Below the pieces are notes generated by a model. It saw only the letters and a program-made list of their open reading frames with translations. It was not told the origin of the DNA and did no database searches. Of a stretch of DNA of 64,000 bases, positions 12,050 to 20,744 are shown in pieces. Position 1 is the first letter of the stretch. Each line of letters opens with the position of its first letter. Origin of the DNA: Eupeodes corollae. Taxonomy: Eukaryota; Arthropoda; Insecta; Diptera; Syrphidae. The stretch covers positions 193,485,174 to 193,549,173 of the forward strand of contig NC_079147.1 of NCBI RefSeq assembly GCF_945859685.1, in the 5' to 3' direction. The translations under genes and the position numbers were made by a program.

Positions 12050-12171
12050 TTGCCCCGCTTTCGCAGAGCATCTCAAAAATTCAATTTAGACTCATTAGGG
12101 TGCCCCTCTCCACGGAAATCTTTAGTAAAAGGCGAAAGATTTATTCGACATTGAAGAGAAGCCAGAGTAAT
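12050..12171 (-). ncRNA. U5: U5 spliceosomal snRNA gene
   Basis: Minus-strand gene for the snRNA that aligns exons in the spliceosome (U5 snRNP and U4/U6.U5 tri-snRNP). The RNA starts near 12171 with ACTCTGGCTTCTCTTCA, closely matching fly U5. Stem-loop I is intact: AAATCTTT pairs with AAAGATTT around the invariant loop CGCCTTTTACT (12124-12134), whose U-rich part contacts both exons. The Sm-binding site AATTTTTGA lies at about 12073-12081. The 3' hairpin (12052-12069) is a perfect 7-bp stem with a GAAA tetraloop. The length of about 121 nt is normal for U5. A PSEA-like element sits at -59 to -41. The extra T in the 5' ATTACT (fly ATACT) is a small difference. Intact structure and promoter suggest a working gene; a recent pseudogene cannot be excluded. 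Confidence 0.93.
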
Positions 12172-12210
12172 TTTGCAACCCTTATTCACAGATATCTATT
12201 AATATTTTAA

Positions 12211-12229
12211 CTTAAACCTACTGTGAATT
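12211..12229 (-). promoter_or_regulatory. PSEA-like snRNA promoter element of U5
   Basis: On the minus strand the 19-mer AATTCACAGTAGGTTTAAG ends about 41 bp before the U5 start. It matches the fly proximal sequence element A (remembered as roughly AATTCCCAACTGGTTTTAG) at 14 of 19 positions and lies at the expected distance. The U1 gene in this window has a related word at the same distance. The reference consensus is from memory. Confidence 0.6.
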
Positions 12230-12281
12230 ATATCAAAATAAAAATAAATATAACGGAAAACATATTTACAGTTAAATTAGC

Positions 12282-12381
12282 AGCGTTGCCAAATTGTATA
12301 AATTATTACTAATTTAATATTGTCTACTGCAGTTAAAATTATGTATGTTATGTTCACATAATACTATGGAGTGGCAACGCT
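12282..12381. repeat. 100-bp unit with 10-bp perfect inverted ends
   Basis: AGCGTTGCCA (12282-12291) and its reverse complement TGGCAACGCT (12372-12381) frame an AT-rich 80-bp centre. This may be a very small MITE or a hairpin. It lies upstream of the U5 gene, 110 bp from its start. Confidence 0.4.
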
Positions 12382-12556
12382 ATAGGTGACCTGCGCCTAA
12401 GAGAGGTCAATATATCACTTGCTTTCATGAAAGAACAACTGCTATATTAGGGCATGCGTACTATAGAAGTGTATTTATTGTGAATGTTAATATTTTAATA
12501 TTATTCATTTTTTCTTTAGGAATACTTTATCACAGCAAAAATATATTGGAACATAA

Positions 12557-12840
12557 TAAATATAAATAAATAAATAAATTGGGTTGCTTACAACTCTCAA
12601 CCATTCCTGTGTGCGAGTAATGTTGCACGGAATGGAGGGTACCTACAGTTTATATGCCGAATCCGAACGGCTAATTTGAGAAAGCACTTTTTTCATGACA
12701 AGAGCTACTCTTGGAGAATTTGTCAATTCCTCGCAAGATGCAGTCCCCGTGAAAAGACTTTAGATGGCACAGGCAGCGATCGAACCCAAGACCTCTGGCA
12801 TGACAGTCCAACGCACTAACCATCATGCCACGGGTACTAG
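12557..12840 (-). repeat. tRNA-derived SINE, copy 2 (full length)
   Basis: Minus-strand copy of the same SINE family, apparently complete. The head TAGTACCCGTGGCATGATGG begins at 12840. A box GATGGTTAGTGCGTTGG and B box GGGTTCGATCGC-like follow, then the shared body and a 3' part reading GGAATGGTTGAGAGTTGTAAGC. The tail is a run of AAAT-type repeats at 12557-12580 (plus-strand coordinates). The head and the internal CACGGGTACTG are inverted copies of each other, so the tRNA-like part is enclosed by a possible stem. No certain target duplication was found. Confidence 0.9.
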
Positions 12841-13928
12841 GTAATAATGAACTTAATAATGAGTTTAAATATTTCAATAAAAACAAAGTTGTTAAACCAA
12901 CAAAATTTACAAAAGAGACCCAAATACCTTTTGAAAATAATAACCAAAAAGAAATGGTAGCTATTGTCAAAATTATACGAAAGCATTACATTTTGTCAAA
13001 TCAAATATTTTAACAATATTTTTTCATAAATTATCAATTTTACAATATTTGTTTTTATTTTCTTTTCGTGCGGAAGAATTTAAGAGCTTGTTTATTCAAC
13101 TTAAATATTGAATTCAATTGAACGGTTTAGTATCTGCACACTTTGGTCTAAGTGTGGTGGACTTCCCAACCAACAGCCACTTTAAGCTAACCTAACCTAA
13201 GTTCAATCTTGGAAATTAAGGTTTTTAGCCGATTACCGTTAGGCTTTTTTTAAAAAGTTTTTTTTTTTAGATCAAAAATAAAAGTAGTCAACATACAAAT
13301 CGAAACTTCTAACTTTCCAAAAACGGCTCAATAGATCGTCTTTGCTTAATTTGACTTCTTTCAAAAAAAAATGTTTCTTTATTGCTCCAGAAGGGTACCC
13401 CCTATACAACCGTTATTTACTTCTTAAGTTTTCTCGACAAAAAAAGATCCGCTTTCAAATTTCTGCACAAGTTCTTATACTGTCTCAATAATATTTGAAG
13501 ATCAAACCTGATATTGTTCTTATATTTGAATTGACAAAAAATAATATTTTGTTACGAAATTTAAATGTATAACGTACATATTTTTGTATATTGATAAGCT
13601 CTAAATAACTACATACTATAAATATTTTTAAACCAAAACTAAAAAATTGTATATGTAAAAAACTAGGAGAACCGGCCACGCGTTTCTCTGTCAAGAGTTT
13701 TCGACATATTACATTATTTAAGGGGTACGTCAGGAGAACATCAGACATGAGCACCATCATGCTTTCATACATGTTTGCCATTTGTAAAAACACATGGCGA
13801 TCTTCATGACTGATTTTCTACAACCTTTACTCTTTATTGCAATGAAATTATTACTTACAAACGAAGACGGAAACATTAAACCTTTTATACAAATTTATTG
13901 GTTTGAAATTTGAAGGGAAAGGACAAAT
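12841..13928. other. No gene seen; possibly decayed 3' part of a LINE
   Basis: AT-rich region downstream (minus sense) of the RT fragment at 13929-14154. An open frame at 13485-13793 (minus, 102 codons) shows no motif I can name. Its position suggests it may be the remains of the same old LINE, but sequence evidence is lacking. Confidence 0.35.
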
Positions 13929-14154
13929 TTAGTCTATTGTAGAGACATTTGCTCTGAACCCAGCTTGGAAACAACTTATTTTATTATTCCTTTCAACCCA
14001 GAAAACAAGCCTTAGGTACAGTAATTGAGTAATAATTTTCCACAGAGAGCTGAGAACAGAGGTTCCCCTATATTTTTCCGGTGGGTTAGGATCTCCCTTT
14101 TTAAAGATCACAGAATTGTATGAAGTTCGCAAGCTATTTGGAATTGTCTCATCT
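13929..14154 (-). mobile_element. Older LINE reverse transcriptase fragment, 3' side of the RTE insertion
   Basis: Minus-strand RT fragment reading TIPNSLRTSYNSVIFKKGDP then KYRGTSVLSSLWKI and FQAGFRANVSTID, i.e. RT blocks 1-3 of a non-LTR retrotransposon. It is the downstream half of an element split by the RTE at 14165-17654. The frame continues across the duplicated target site into sequence at 17665 onwards (LINKMFI then LEDETIP). The product is dead. Clade is uncertain (Jockey- or RTE-like). Confidence 0.75.
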
Positions 14155-14164
14155 TCAAGTATAA
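14155..14164. repeat. Target-site duplication of the RTE (left copy)
   Basis: TCAAGTATAA, identical to 17655-17664. Together they bracket the whole RTE insertion. Confidence 0.85.
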
Positions 14165-14181
14165 CTTACTTACTTACTTAA
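14165..14181 (-). repeat. AAGT simple-repeat 3' tail of the RTE
   Basis: On the plus strand ACTTACTTACTTACTTA; on the element strand TAAGTAAGTAAGTAAGT, immediately after GCGCCACCT. It directly abuts the target duplication, so this is the reverse-transcription start end. Confidence 0.85.
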
Positions 14182-14188
14182 GGTGGCG

Positions 14189-16981
14189 CTACAGTCCTGT
14201 GTGAACTAGGGCCTCACCCAACAAACTTCTCCATCTAGCTCGGTCCCTAGCTAGATGTCTCCAGTTTCGCGCTCCAAGTTGGGTGAGGTCACCTTCCACT
14301 TGTGCGCGCCACCTGATCCGCGGCCTTCCTCTACTGCGCTGTCCTGTGGGTGCGGATTCGAAGACTTTCCGGGCCGGAGCATTGGTTTCCATGCGCTCTA
14401 CGTGACCCAGCCATCTTAGTCGTTGGACTTTTACTCTTCTTGCTAAGTCTACGTCGCTGTACAGCCCGTACAGTTCGTCGTTCCATCTTCTCCTCCACTC
14501 CCCTTCGATGCATACGGGACCGTAGATCACACGAAGAACTTTTCTCTCGAAGCGACCCAAGGTGCTTTCATCCGCTTTTGTCATGGTCCATGCTTCTGCA
14601 CCGTATAGCAGGACGGGGATGATAAGGGTCTTATATAGCAACACTTTGGTCCCTCGAGAGAGGACATTACTACTCAATTGCTTTCTTAGTCCAAAGAAAC
14701 AGCGGTTAGCAAGAGTTATTCTGCGTTTGATCTCAGCGCTGGTGTTGTTTTCTGCGTTTACAGCGGAGCCTAGGTAGACGAAGTCCTTGACTACCTCAAA
14801 GGTACGTCTGTCGATTGTGACGTTTTGTCCAAAACGTCGGTGTTGTATGTCCTTTCTAGACGACAGCATGTACTTTGTTTTGCCCTCATTAACCGTTAAA
14901 CCCATTTTTGCCGCCTCTGCCTCAATACTCACAAAAGCCCCATTGACATCACGCTGAGTTCTTCCGATTATGTCAATGTCATCAGCATATGCCAGTAATT
15001 GGACAGACTTTTGAAAGATAGTGCCTCTAGTGTTGACGTGTGAGCTCTGCACTATTCTTTCAAGCACGATGTTAAAAAAATCGCATGACAGCGCATCACC
15101 TTGTCTAAAACCTTTTTTGACATCAAAAGGTTCTGTTAAGTTGTTTCCAACCTTTATGGAGCAGCGTGAATTCTCCATGGTCATCCTGCACAAACGGACG
15201 AGTTTGGCAGGAATGCCAAAACTAGACATGGCTCTATACAGCTCGTCCCTGTAGATGCTGTCATATGCGGCCTTGAAATCGATGAAAAGATGGTGGGTGT
15301 CGATTTGGTGCTCTTGAGTTTTTTCCAGGATCTGCCGTAATGTGAATATTTGATCAACTGTGGACTTTCCTGGTCTAAAACCACACTGATAAGGACCTAT
15401 CAGGTTGTTGACGATGGGCTTTAGACGTTCACATATTATGGCAGAGAAGATTTTATAGGCGATGTTAAGTAAACTTATTCCTCTATAGTTGGTGCAGTTT
15501 AGAGGGTCTCCTTTTTTCAGGATCGGGCAAACAATACTGAGGTTCCATTCATCGGGCATGTTTTCTTCCGACCATATCTTACAGATAAGATGGTGCATGC
15601 TCCTAACCAACTTATCTCCAGCTGCTTTAAAGAGCTCGGCATTCAAGCCATCTGCTCCAGCGGCTTTATTAGACTTCAACTTAGATATGGCAATCTTTAC
15701 TTCGTCTAAGTCGGGAGGACGGGATTGTTGGCTTTCGTCGTCTATATCGAATGGGTCATCCTGCCTGACAGCGGGATTCAGTTCTTCGTCGCCGTTATAC
15801 AGTCTGCAGAAGTGGTCCTTCCATATCCTCAGCATTGACTGCGGTTCCACTATGATGTTTCCACTTTCGTCTTTGCAGCCTTCGGTTCTAGGTTTATGTA
15901 CCTGTGAATTTCGTTTCACCTGTTCATAAAACTTTCTAACCTCATTCCTGCTTTTATACCTCTCAACATCTTCGACCGCACGCTTCTCATGCCCTCTCTT
16001 TTTCCTTCTGAAAAGTCGGCGTTCCTCTCGCCTCTTCTGCTCATAGAGCTCACGAGCAGCTCTCGTCCTTTTATGCAGCGCCGCTTTGCGTGCCTCTTGT
16101 TTGGCTGCATTTGCCTGCCGACATTCCTCTTCAAACCAGGGGTTCCTTGTTGGTGGCTGTTTGAAACCCAGCACATCAGAGGCGGCTTCTCTGATAGCAT
16201 CTTGGCAATGTTGCCACTGGTTTTCGATACATTGTGTTGGCGGCAGAGAACTTCGAGAGAGGTTACTTGTCACTCGGTCGGAAAAGGATTTGGCGATCTC
16301 TGGCGATTGTAGCCGTTCGACGTTGTATCTTCTCCCAGCACCTCCCTGTTTTGCCTTGGGTCTGGAAATCCGAAGTGCTACCCTGGCTACAACGAGGTAG
16401 TGGTCCGAGTCGATGTTAGCTCCTCGGAAAGTTCGTACATCCATAATGCTGGAAGCGTGTCTGGCGTCGATCGCAATATGGTCAATCTGGTTGACGGTAG
16501 ATTGATCTGGAGAAGTCCAAGTTCCTTTGTGGATGTTGAGGTGTGGAAAACGCGTACTGGCTACCATGACGTTTCGCCCCGCAGCAAAATCTATGAGCCT
16601 GAATCCATTATCGGAAGTGTTGTCGTGCAGGCTGTTTTTCCCGATTATTCCACCAAAGATGTCTTCCCTTCCTAGCTTGGCATTAAAATCGCCCAGGACT
16701 ATTTTAATATCGTAGCTAGGGCACTGCTCATATGTTTTGTCTAAGAGCTCGAAGAACATATCTTTGGTGTTGTCGTCTTTCTCTTCTGTGGGGGCGTGCG
16801 CGCATATCAGGCTAATGTTGCCGAATTTAGCCTTGATGCGTATGGTCATGAGGCGCTCATTGATGCACCTATAGCTCAAGACTTCTTGCCTAAGTCTGGC
16901 TCCAATGACGAATCCGCATCCAAATAAGCGCTGTTGGTTTTCGTGGTAGCAGTCACCATAGTAAATATCGCAGTTTTTCAT
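14189..16981 (-). CDS. RTE endonuclease-reverse transcriptase, intact
   Basis: 930 codons from the ATG at 16981. The same frame is open upstream to 17224, just after a TGA at 17225-17227, and that extension encodes the real endonuclease start (ICTWNVRSLNR, then AIQEIRWDG). It adds 81 codons without an ATG, so the true start may be internal, non-AUG or reached from the upstream ORF. Residues from the ATG: endonuclease LGDFNAKLG (96-104), QIDHIAID (165-172) and DSDHYLVV (191-198); coiled basic linker about 285-365; RT blocks CPILKKGDPLNCTNYRGISLL (485-505, shown in part), GFRPGKSTVDQI (534-545), LFIDFKAAYDS (565-575, first Asp), GFRQGDALS (624-632), YADD (665-668, catalytic pair), GLTVNEGKTK (694-703) and C-terminal RGRPRIRW (884-891). 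All key residues are present. It nicks target DNA and copies RNA at the nick. Confidence 0.95.
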   Translation of the reverse strand: MKNCDIYYGDCYHENQQRLFGCGFVIGARLRQEVLSYRCINERLMTIRIKAKFGNISLICAHAPTEEKDDNTKDMFFELLDKTYEQCPSYDIKIVLGDFNAKLGREDIFGGIIGKNSLHDNTSDNGFRLIDFAAGRNVMVASTRFPHLNIHKGTWTSPDQSTVNQIDHIAIDARHASSIMDVRTFRGANIDSDHYLVVARVALRISRPKAKQGGAGRRYNVERLQSPEIAKSFSDRVTSNLSRSSLPPTQCIENQWQHCQDAIREAASDVLGFKQPPTRNPWFEEECRQANAAKQEARKAALHKRTRAARELYEQKRREERRLFRRKKRGHEKRAVEDVERYKSRNEVRKFYEQVKRNSQVHKPRTEGCKDESGNIIVEPQSMLRIWKDHFCRLYNGDEELNPAVRQDDPFDIDDESQQSRPPDLDEVKIAISKLKSNKAAGADGLNAELFKAAGDKLVRSMHHLICKIWSEENMPDEWNLSIVCPILKKGDPLNCTNYRGISLLNIAYKIFSAIICERLKPIVNNLIGPYQCGFRPGKSTVDQIFTLRQILEKTQEHQIDTHHLFIDFKAAYDSIYRDELYRAMSSFGIPAKLVRLCRMTMENSRCSIKVGNNLTEPFDVKKGFRQGDALSCDFFNIVLERIVQSSHVNTRGTIFQKSVQLLAYADDIDIIGRTQRDVNGAFVSIEAEAAKMGLTVNEGKTKYMLSSRKDIQHRRFGQNVTIDRRTFEVVKDFVYLGSAVNAENNTSAEIKRRITLANRCFFGLRKQLSSNVLSRGTKVLLYKTLIIPVLLYGAEAWTMTKADESTLGRFERKVLRVIYGPVCIEGEWRRRWNDELYGLYSDVDLARRVKVQRLRWLGHVERMETNAPARKVFESAPTGQRSRGRPRIRWRAQVEGDLTQLGARNWRHLARDRARWRSLLGEALVHTGL

Positions 16982-17306
16982 CCTCTTTTTGCCCGGCCCA
17001 TCCCATCGTATTTCCTGGATGGCGGTGATATCTGCTTTATATCGTTCTAGGGCCTCCGCTAATTCTTCGGCCGCACGTGGTCTGTTAAGGGACCTAACAT
17101 TCCACGTGCATATCCGAAGTTCGTTGTCCTTTATTCGTTTGCGTTGGTTGTCAACAGTAAATCCGTCCGTATCCGAGGCTTGTTGGTGCTTCGCAACTTT
17201 GAAAGCTATTACGTGGCCAGGAAGTCACCCCGACGCACAACCTCCAACCTGGAGGGCCAGATCCTAAGTATAACTCCAAGGATGGGGAGCCGGATAAAAC
17301 CGCTCC

Positions 17307-17555
17307 TTACAGGCCTGGGCTCCGAATAAGTCGAAGAAGCCCTATAAGGTGTTCACTAAGTAGTTCAACCTTACTGGAACTGTAGACGCCACCGTTGATT
17401 CCATCTCGGGAATTCCTCCGCTGCCGTCTGGATAAGGAGAGGTGCCTTAGTGGAAACACCTCTCCCCACCTCTCTCGTTTGCTGCCCCCAACAACTTTCC
17501 ACTGGGGTTGGAACCCAATCTCCAGTTGAGGTACTAGGCACCCGATGTTCACCAC
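17307..17555 (-). CDS. Short leader ORF of the RTE (ORF1-like)
   Basis: 82 codons on the element strand, upstream of the endonuclease frame: RWGEVFPLRHLSLSRRQRR, then NSRDGINGGVYSS, ending SPGL. No nucleic-acid-binding motif such as a CCHC knuckle is visible. It ends about 80 bp before the long frame opens. RTE elements may carry a small or overlapping ORF1, so this could be one, or merely 5' UTR that happens to be open. Confidence 0.35.
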   Translation of the reverse strand: MVNIGCLVPQLEIGFQPQWKVVGGSKRERWGEVFPLRHLSLSRRQRRNSRDGINGGVYSSSKVELLSEHLIGLLRLIRSPGL

Positions 17556-17654
17556 GTGGAGGTGAGAGTAGAAGTTGATAGACAGAGGTTGGTTTTAAGA
17601 AAAAACCTATGGACGCTTGTGTCCTCTTGAATGCACATGTCTACCATTTGAACA

Positions 17655-17664
17655 TCAAGTATAA
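17655..17664. repeat. Target-site duplication of the RTE (right copy)
   Basis: TCAAGTATAA, identical to 14155-14164. Confidence 0.85.
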
Positions 17665-17770
17665 ACATCTTGTTTATTAAATTTTTATTATAATTATTGG
17701 GATTTGAAAGTTTGATAAAAATGGGTGCAATTATGAAGGTTGCTTGAAAAAATATTAAAATGTAGCCCAA
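17665..17770 (-). mobile_element. Older LINE fragment, 5' side of the RTE insertion
   Basis: Minus-strand open segment that reads in frame through the target site into the RT fragment at 14154-13929 (here ending NLINKMFI, there continuing with LEDETIPNS). The LINK...IP pattern is the usual stretch just before RT block 1. Upstream of about 17770 the resemblance fades. Confidence 0.5.
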
Positions 17771-20240
17771 AACTGTTGTGTTGGTGTTATTGAGTAGGCT
17801 TAATTTTTCAAGCTTGTCAATATTTTCTCAGAACTCTTCAATCTTTTGATATTCTTCTCAAAATAACCAAAGCACTTCCATAACCATCTTCTATGAGTGA
17901 GTATTTGCATATTTCTATTGAGGCAATATTACATTAAACACGTTCTCGCCCTTATTAGGAGCGATAACCTTTTCATCTGTATAGCTAGGTTAGGTACCTA
18001 CAATCACACATCTTCTCTATTTCGTATACATTGTTTAAGGCAGCAGCACTTTGCTGATTTTTAATTCTAAAACCAACGCTAACCAAAACAACTTCTTCGC
18101 TGTTCTTTTTTTCCTTAGCCACATCAGCGCATAGCTACTGTTCAAAAGTAGTTGCATGCTGCATCTTTATAAATTTATACAAAAATGGTCTTTATGCTCC
18201 AAGAACAACAAAATCCCTGTCAGCTGCTTCATTGTTCCAGAAAATAAATTTCCTTTTATTTTTATACTAACTGCAAAAAGACTCCACTCTATTGCATCAC
18301 GCAGCCTTTGGGTAGAGTATGAGCTGTATCCACTTTGTATGGAGCTGCCTTCTACTTACTGGTTTTGCATAAATACATGCAACAAGGGGCTACACAAAAC
18401 TATTCCATAAACAGAACAGATAGACTGACAACTGGGAAAAGAAAAACTTGTGTAGGATGTTCCTTATACTTTTTCCCCTCGTCGTCGTTGCGTCCGTAGT
18501 CGTCTTCATCCATTGCCATGCTATTGCATAAAGACTCCTTCTCGGGACCGGGAACCCTCAAAAAGGTTTACTTCGAATACCTCTGGATAGCAAGGAATGT
18601 ACTATGAGCTTGCTATGTGCCAGCATGCAACAACTCCTTTTTTTACATGAAACAGGGAAAGATCCAAGTGTTAAGATTTCTATAAGTCTTAAGCTAGAAT
18701 CGCTCGCAAGTCGCAACCAGATACATATTTCTCTCCATCTTTGTGGATGTTTTTTTTTGTGTGCTGTGGTCTTTTCTATACCCCAATAAACCTTTGCTTC
18801 TAGAATCTAGAAATCCAATTTAGAATAGCCTAAAAGACTAAGAGCAAGAATCTTGTGGTATTCCAGGCCGTAATGCGCACCGCAGCCTTGTGCTGCGATC
18901 GAATGCAACAAGAGATCCTTGAATTTGATTAGAACTGACACTTTGGCCATAAATAAAATACTTGCTGCTTCGTGTGGCTATAGCATGTGTCCCTAGAGGG
19001 AGCTCCAAAGTCTCCACCATCAGTACCCCCAGCCCCAGTAGGTATACCAATAGATACCACTTTAACACCGGATCTGTTTTTTCCCTTGTTTATGAACCCT
19101 CGCTAGCACTCTTTATGGTTTGGTTGAAGTTGAAGAAAAATATCCTTGTCGTGTTCTAATGGCTTGTACCGAGTGGAGTCGTTTACTTTTTTTTCTTATA
19201 GCCATGTCCATATTTGGAGATTCCCGCTGGGTAAAGCTTGATGGCATGACCAAGTCGAGACCATTGAGACATAGAACTAACATGGTGCTAAGTAGGAATT
19301 CTTGTTTTCAAGTCTCTGGATGTCGAGGTGATTTAATGTCCCTTTACTTGGATTGACTTCAAATTAGTTGATGTCTTTTGAGCCACCTTTTCAGAGTAAT
19401 TAGATGTGGCGGCCGGCAGTACGGCAGCTGGTATAGAACGGTGCTATGATGGTGGTGAAGCCCTGCGGGCTCTCAAAAACACACGCGGGTGGGTTGAATT
19501 GAATTGGACAATGGACATATATTATACATACAAGGTATGCAAAAGCTATGGACTTTATTAAATATTCATGTCGATGGATAGTGGCGCCGGCCGTCGACGG
19601 TAACTTGTGCCGCGCTCGTCCGTCATACTTCATACACCATTAGCTAGATATGGAAATGTTTATTTTATACTTATAGCAACCTAACGTATGGTGAATTTCC
19701 GAATCTGAATAATTATTTTATTTAGATAGATGTGTAGAGACAAGTTTTTGGAGTGGATGTATAGCTTGAGGAAGGAAAAATTAAGTTGTACCTATGTATG
19801 TAGTTGATGATGGTATTTTGAGGTAGGACTGCTTTAGACTTCAGTCTCAGAAATGATATTTAAATGACGGAATGAGAACGACGTGGTATTTTTTTGTTTA
19901 TATTATTTAGAGTCAAAAAAGACATCAGACAAGACACGTGGGTCCGAGAGAAGTTCTTGCGTAATAGATATGTAATGTAGGTTTGTTACCTTTGGTAGAT
20001 TCGTCTAGTCTTAAGTTTGATTAATGAAGAAACAAACTTAAGTGAAAAATAATGAATCTGTTAGATGTTCGTTATTTTTCTGCTTGATTGGTCAAATATA
20101 AATATAGAATCTGCAACAATTCAATCCATGGCTATGGACTTTCCAATGGCTTTGTTAAACACTGTCCACTAGGATTTCTTTACTACGTCTTCAAAAAAGC
20201 AGTTTTGAGTAATGACTGATTTCTTATTAATAATTATTAT
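17771..20240. other. No gene seen; some GC-richer patches
   Basis: Mostly unassigned. Patches with higher G+C occur at 18480-18600, 18840-19050 and 19390-19640 (the last contains GTGGCGCCGGCCGTCGACGG). A minus-strand frame (19400-19633, 77 codons) and a plus-strand frame (18156-18410, 84 codons) overlap some of them but show no family resemblance. These could be exons or conserved noncoding elements of an unrecognised host gene. Confidence 0.4.
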
Positions 20241-20406
20241 GTCGGGGCGGCGCGAACGCCATCCCCGGCTACCAAAAATTACACGAACGAGTTATTCGCA
20301 TTAGGAATAATCGCGGAGGTCAACTCAACCGTAATGTGCAATGGCCAAGCCTCACTCCGGGGGAACCGCCTTTATGATCACGGTAACCCCTACGCCAGGT
20401 AAGTAT
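20241..20406 (-). ncRNA. U1: U1 spliceosomal snRNA gene
   Basis: Minus-strand gene, 166 nt (fly U1 is about 164). The 5' end ATACTTACCTGG (20395-20406) carries the full ACTTACCTG that base-pairs with 5' splice sites. Stem-loop I (the U1-70K site), stem-loop II with its ATTGCAC loop (U1A/SNF site, 20336-20342), stem-loop III, the Sm site AATTTTTGG (20272-20280) and stem-loop IV with a TTCG loop are all present in order. Compared with my memory of Drosophila U1, several stem positions have changed on both sides (A-U to G-C in stems I and IV), which implies selection on structure. Unusual points: loop I reads GATCATAAAG instead of GATCACGAAG, and loop II is about two bases longer. A PSEA-like box lies at -60 to -39. 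Probably functional. Confidence 0.95.
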
Positions 20407-20444
20407 GCTTTTTACCGTTATTCAATGATATCTTAATAAATTTT

Positions 20445-20466
20445 CTACATGCAGTGAATGTGAATT
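20445..20466 (-). promoter_or_regulatory. PSEA-like snRNA promoter element of U1
   Basis: On the minus strand this reads AATTCACATTCACTGCATG followed by TAG and ends 39 bp before the U1 start. AATTCACA, ACTG and the final TAG fit the remembered fly PSEA with a short insertion. The first eight bases are the same as in the U5 element at 12211-12229. Confidence 0.5.
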
Positions 20467-20744
20467 CAAAAGAAGATAGAAAAAATACAGTATGGAAAGT
20501 TTATTGCATTTAAAAGGGGATGAAAAATATACCTAAAATGCCAAATAATTGTTTTGCTAATAAAAGATTGTAAAGGGGGTTGTTTTTGTGTAACACAATG
20601 TTTGTATGTAGAGAGGCTAAAAAAATGACTACTATAAAAGAATGCCAAATCGGGAAAACCTACGCCAATGAGGAGTAGATTGAGGAAGGTAATAAGAAAT
20701 AACATTATATACCTATGAAGATATCAAACAATATATTCATAGCT
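20467..20744. other. No feature seen
   Basis: Upstream flank of the U1 gene. A 79-codon minus-strand frame (20466-20705) has no recognisable content. Confidence 0.4.

Larger units (their letters stand above)
14165..17654 (-). mobile_element. Full-length RTE-clade non-LTR retrotransposon
   Basis: A 3.49-kb minus-strand element bracketed by a perfect 10-bp duplication (TCAAGTATAA at 14155-14164 and 17655-17664). From 5' to 3' on its own strand it has a leader with a short ORF (17555-17307), one long ORF with apurinic-type endonuclease and reverse transcriptase, and a very short 3' end. The end stops in a simple-repeat tail, about four AAGT units (14165-14181), as expected for RTE elements, which usually end in short tandem repeats rather than long poly(A). 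The long frame is uninterrupted, so this copy looks young. It landed inside the RT of an older LINE. A truncated relative lies at 45966-47052 and a decayed one at 31985-32800. Confidence 0.95.

Noticed and set aside
13185..13200. Telomere-like TTAGG repeats (CTAACCTAACCTAA)
   Set aside because: Only two units; no array.
14189..17330. Many plus-strand ORFs opposite the RTE
   Set aside because: They are shadows of the long, conserved minus-strand frame.
20396..20456. A textbook 5' splice site (CAG|GTAAGTAT) followed by an acceptor at 20455, suggesting a small intron on the plus strand
   Set aside because: It is the reverse complement of the U1 5' end, which by nature is complementary to 5' splice sites. 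The flanking sequence is the U1 gene and its promoter.
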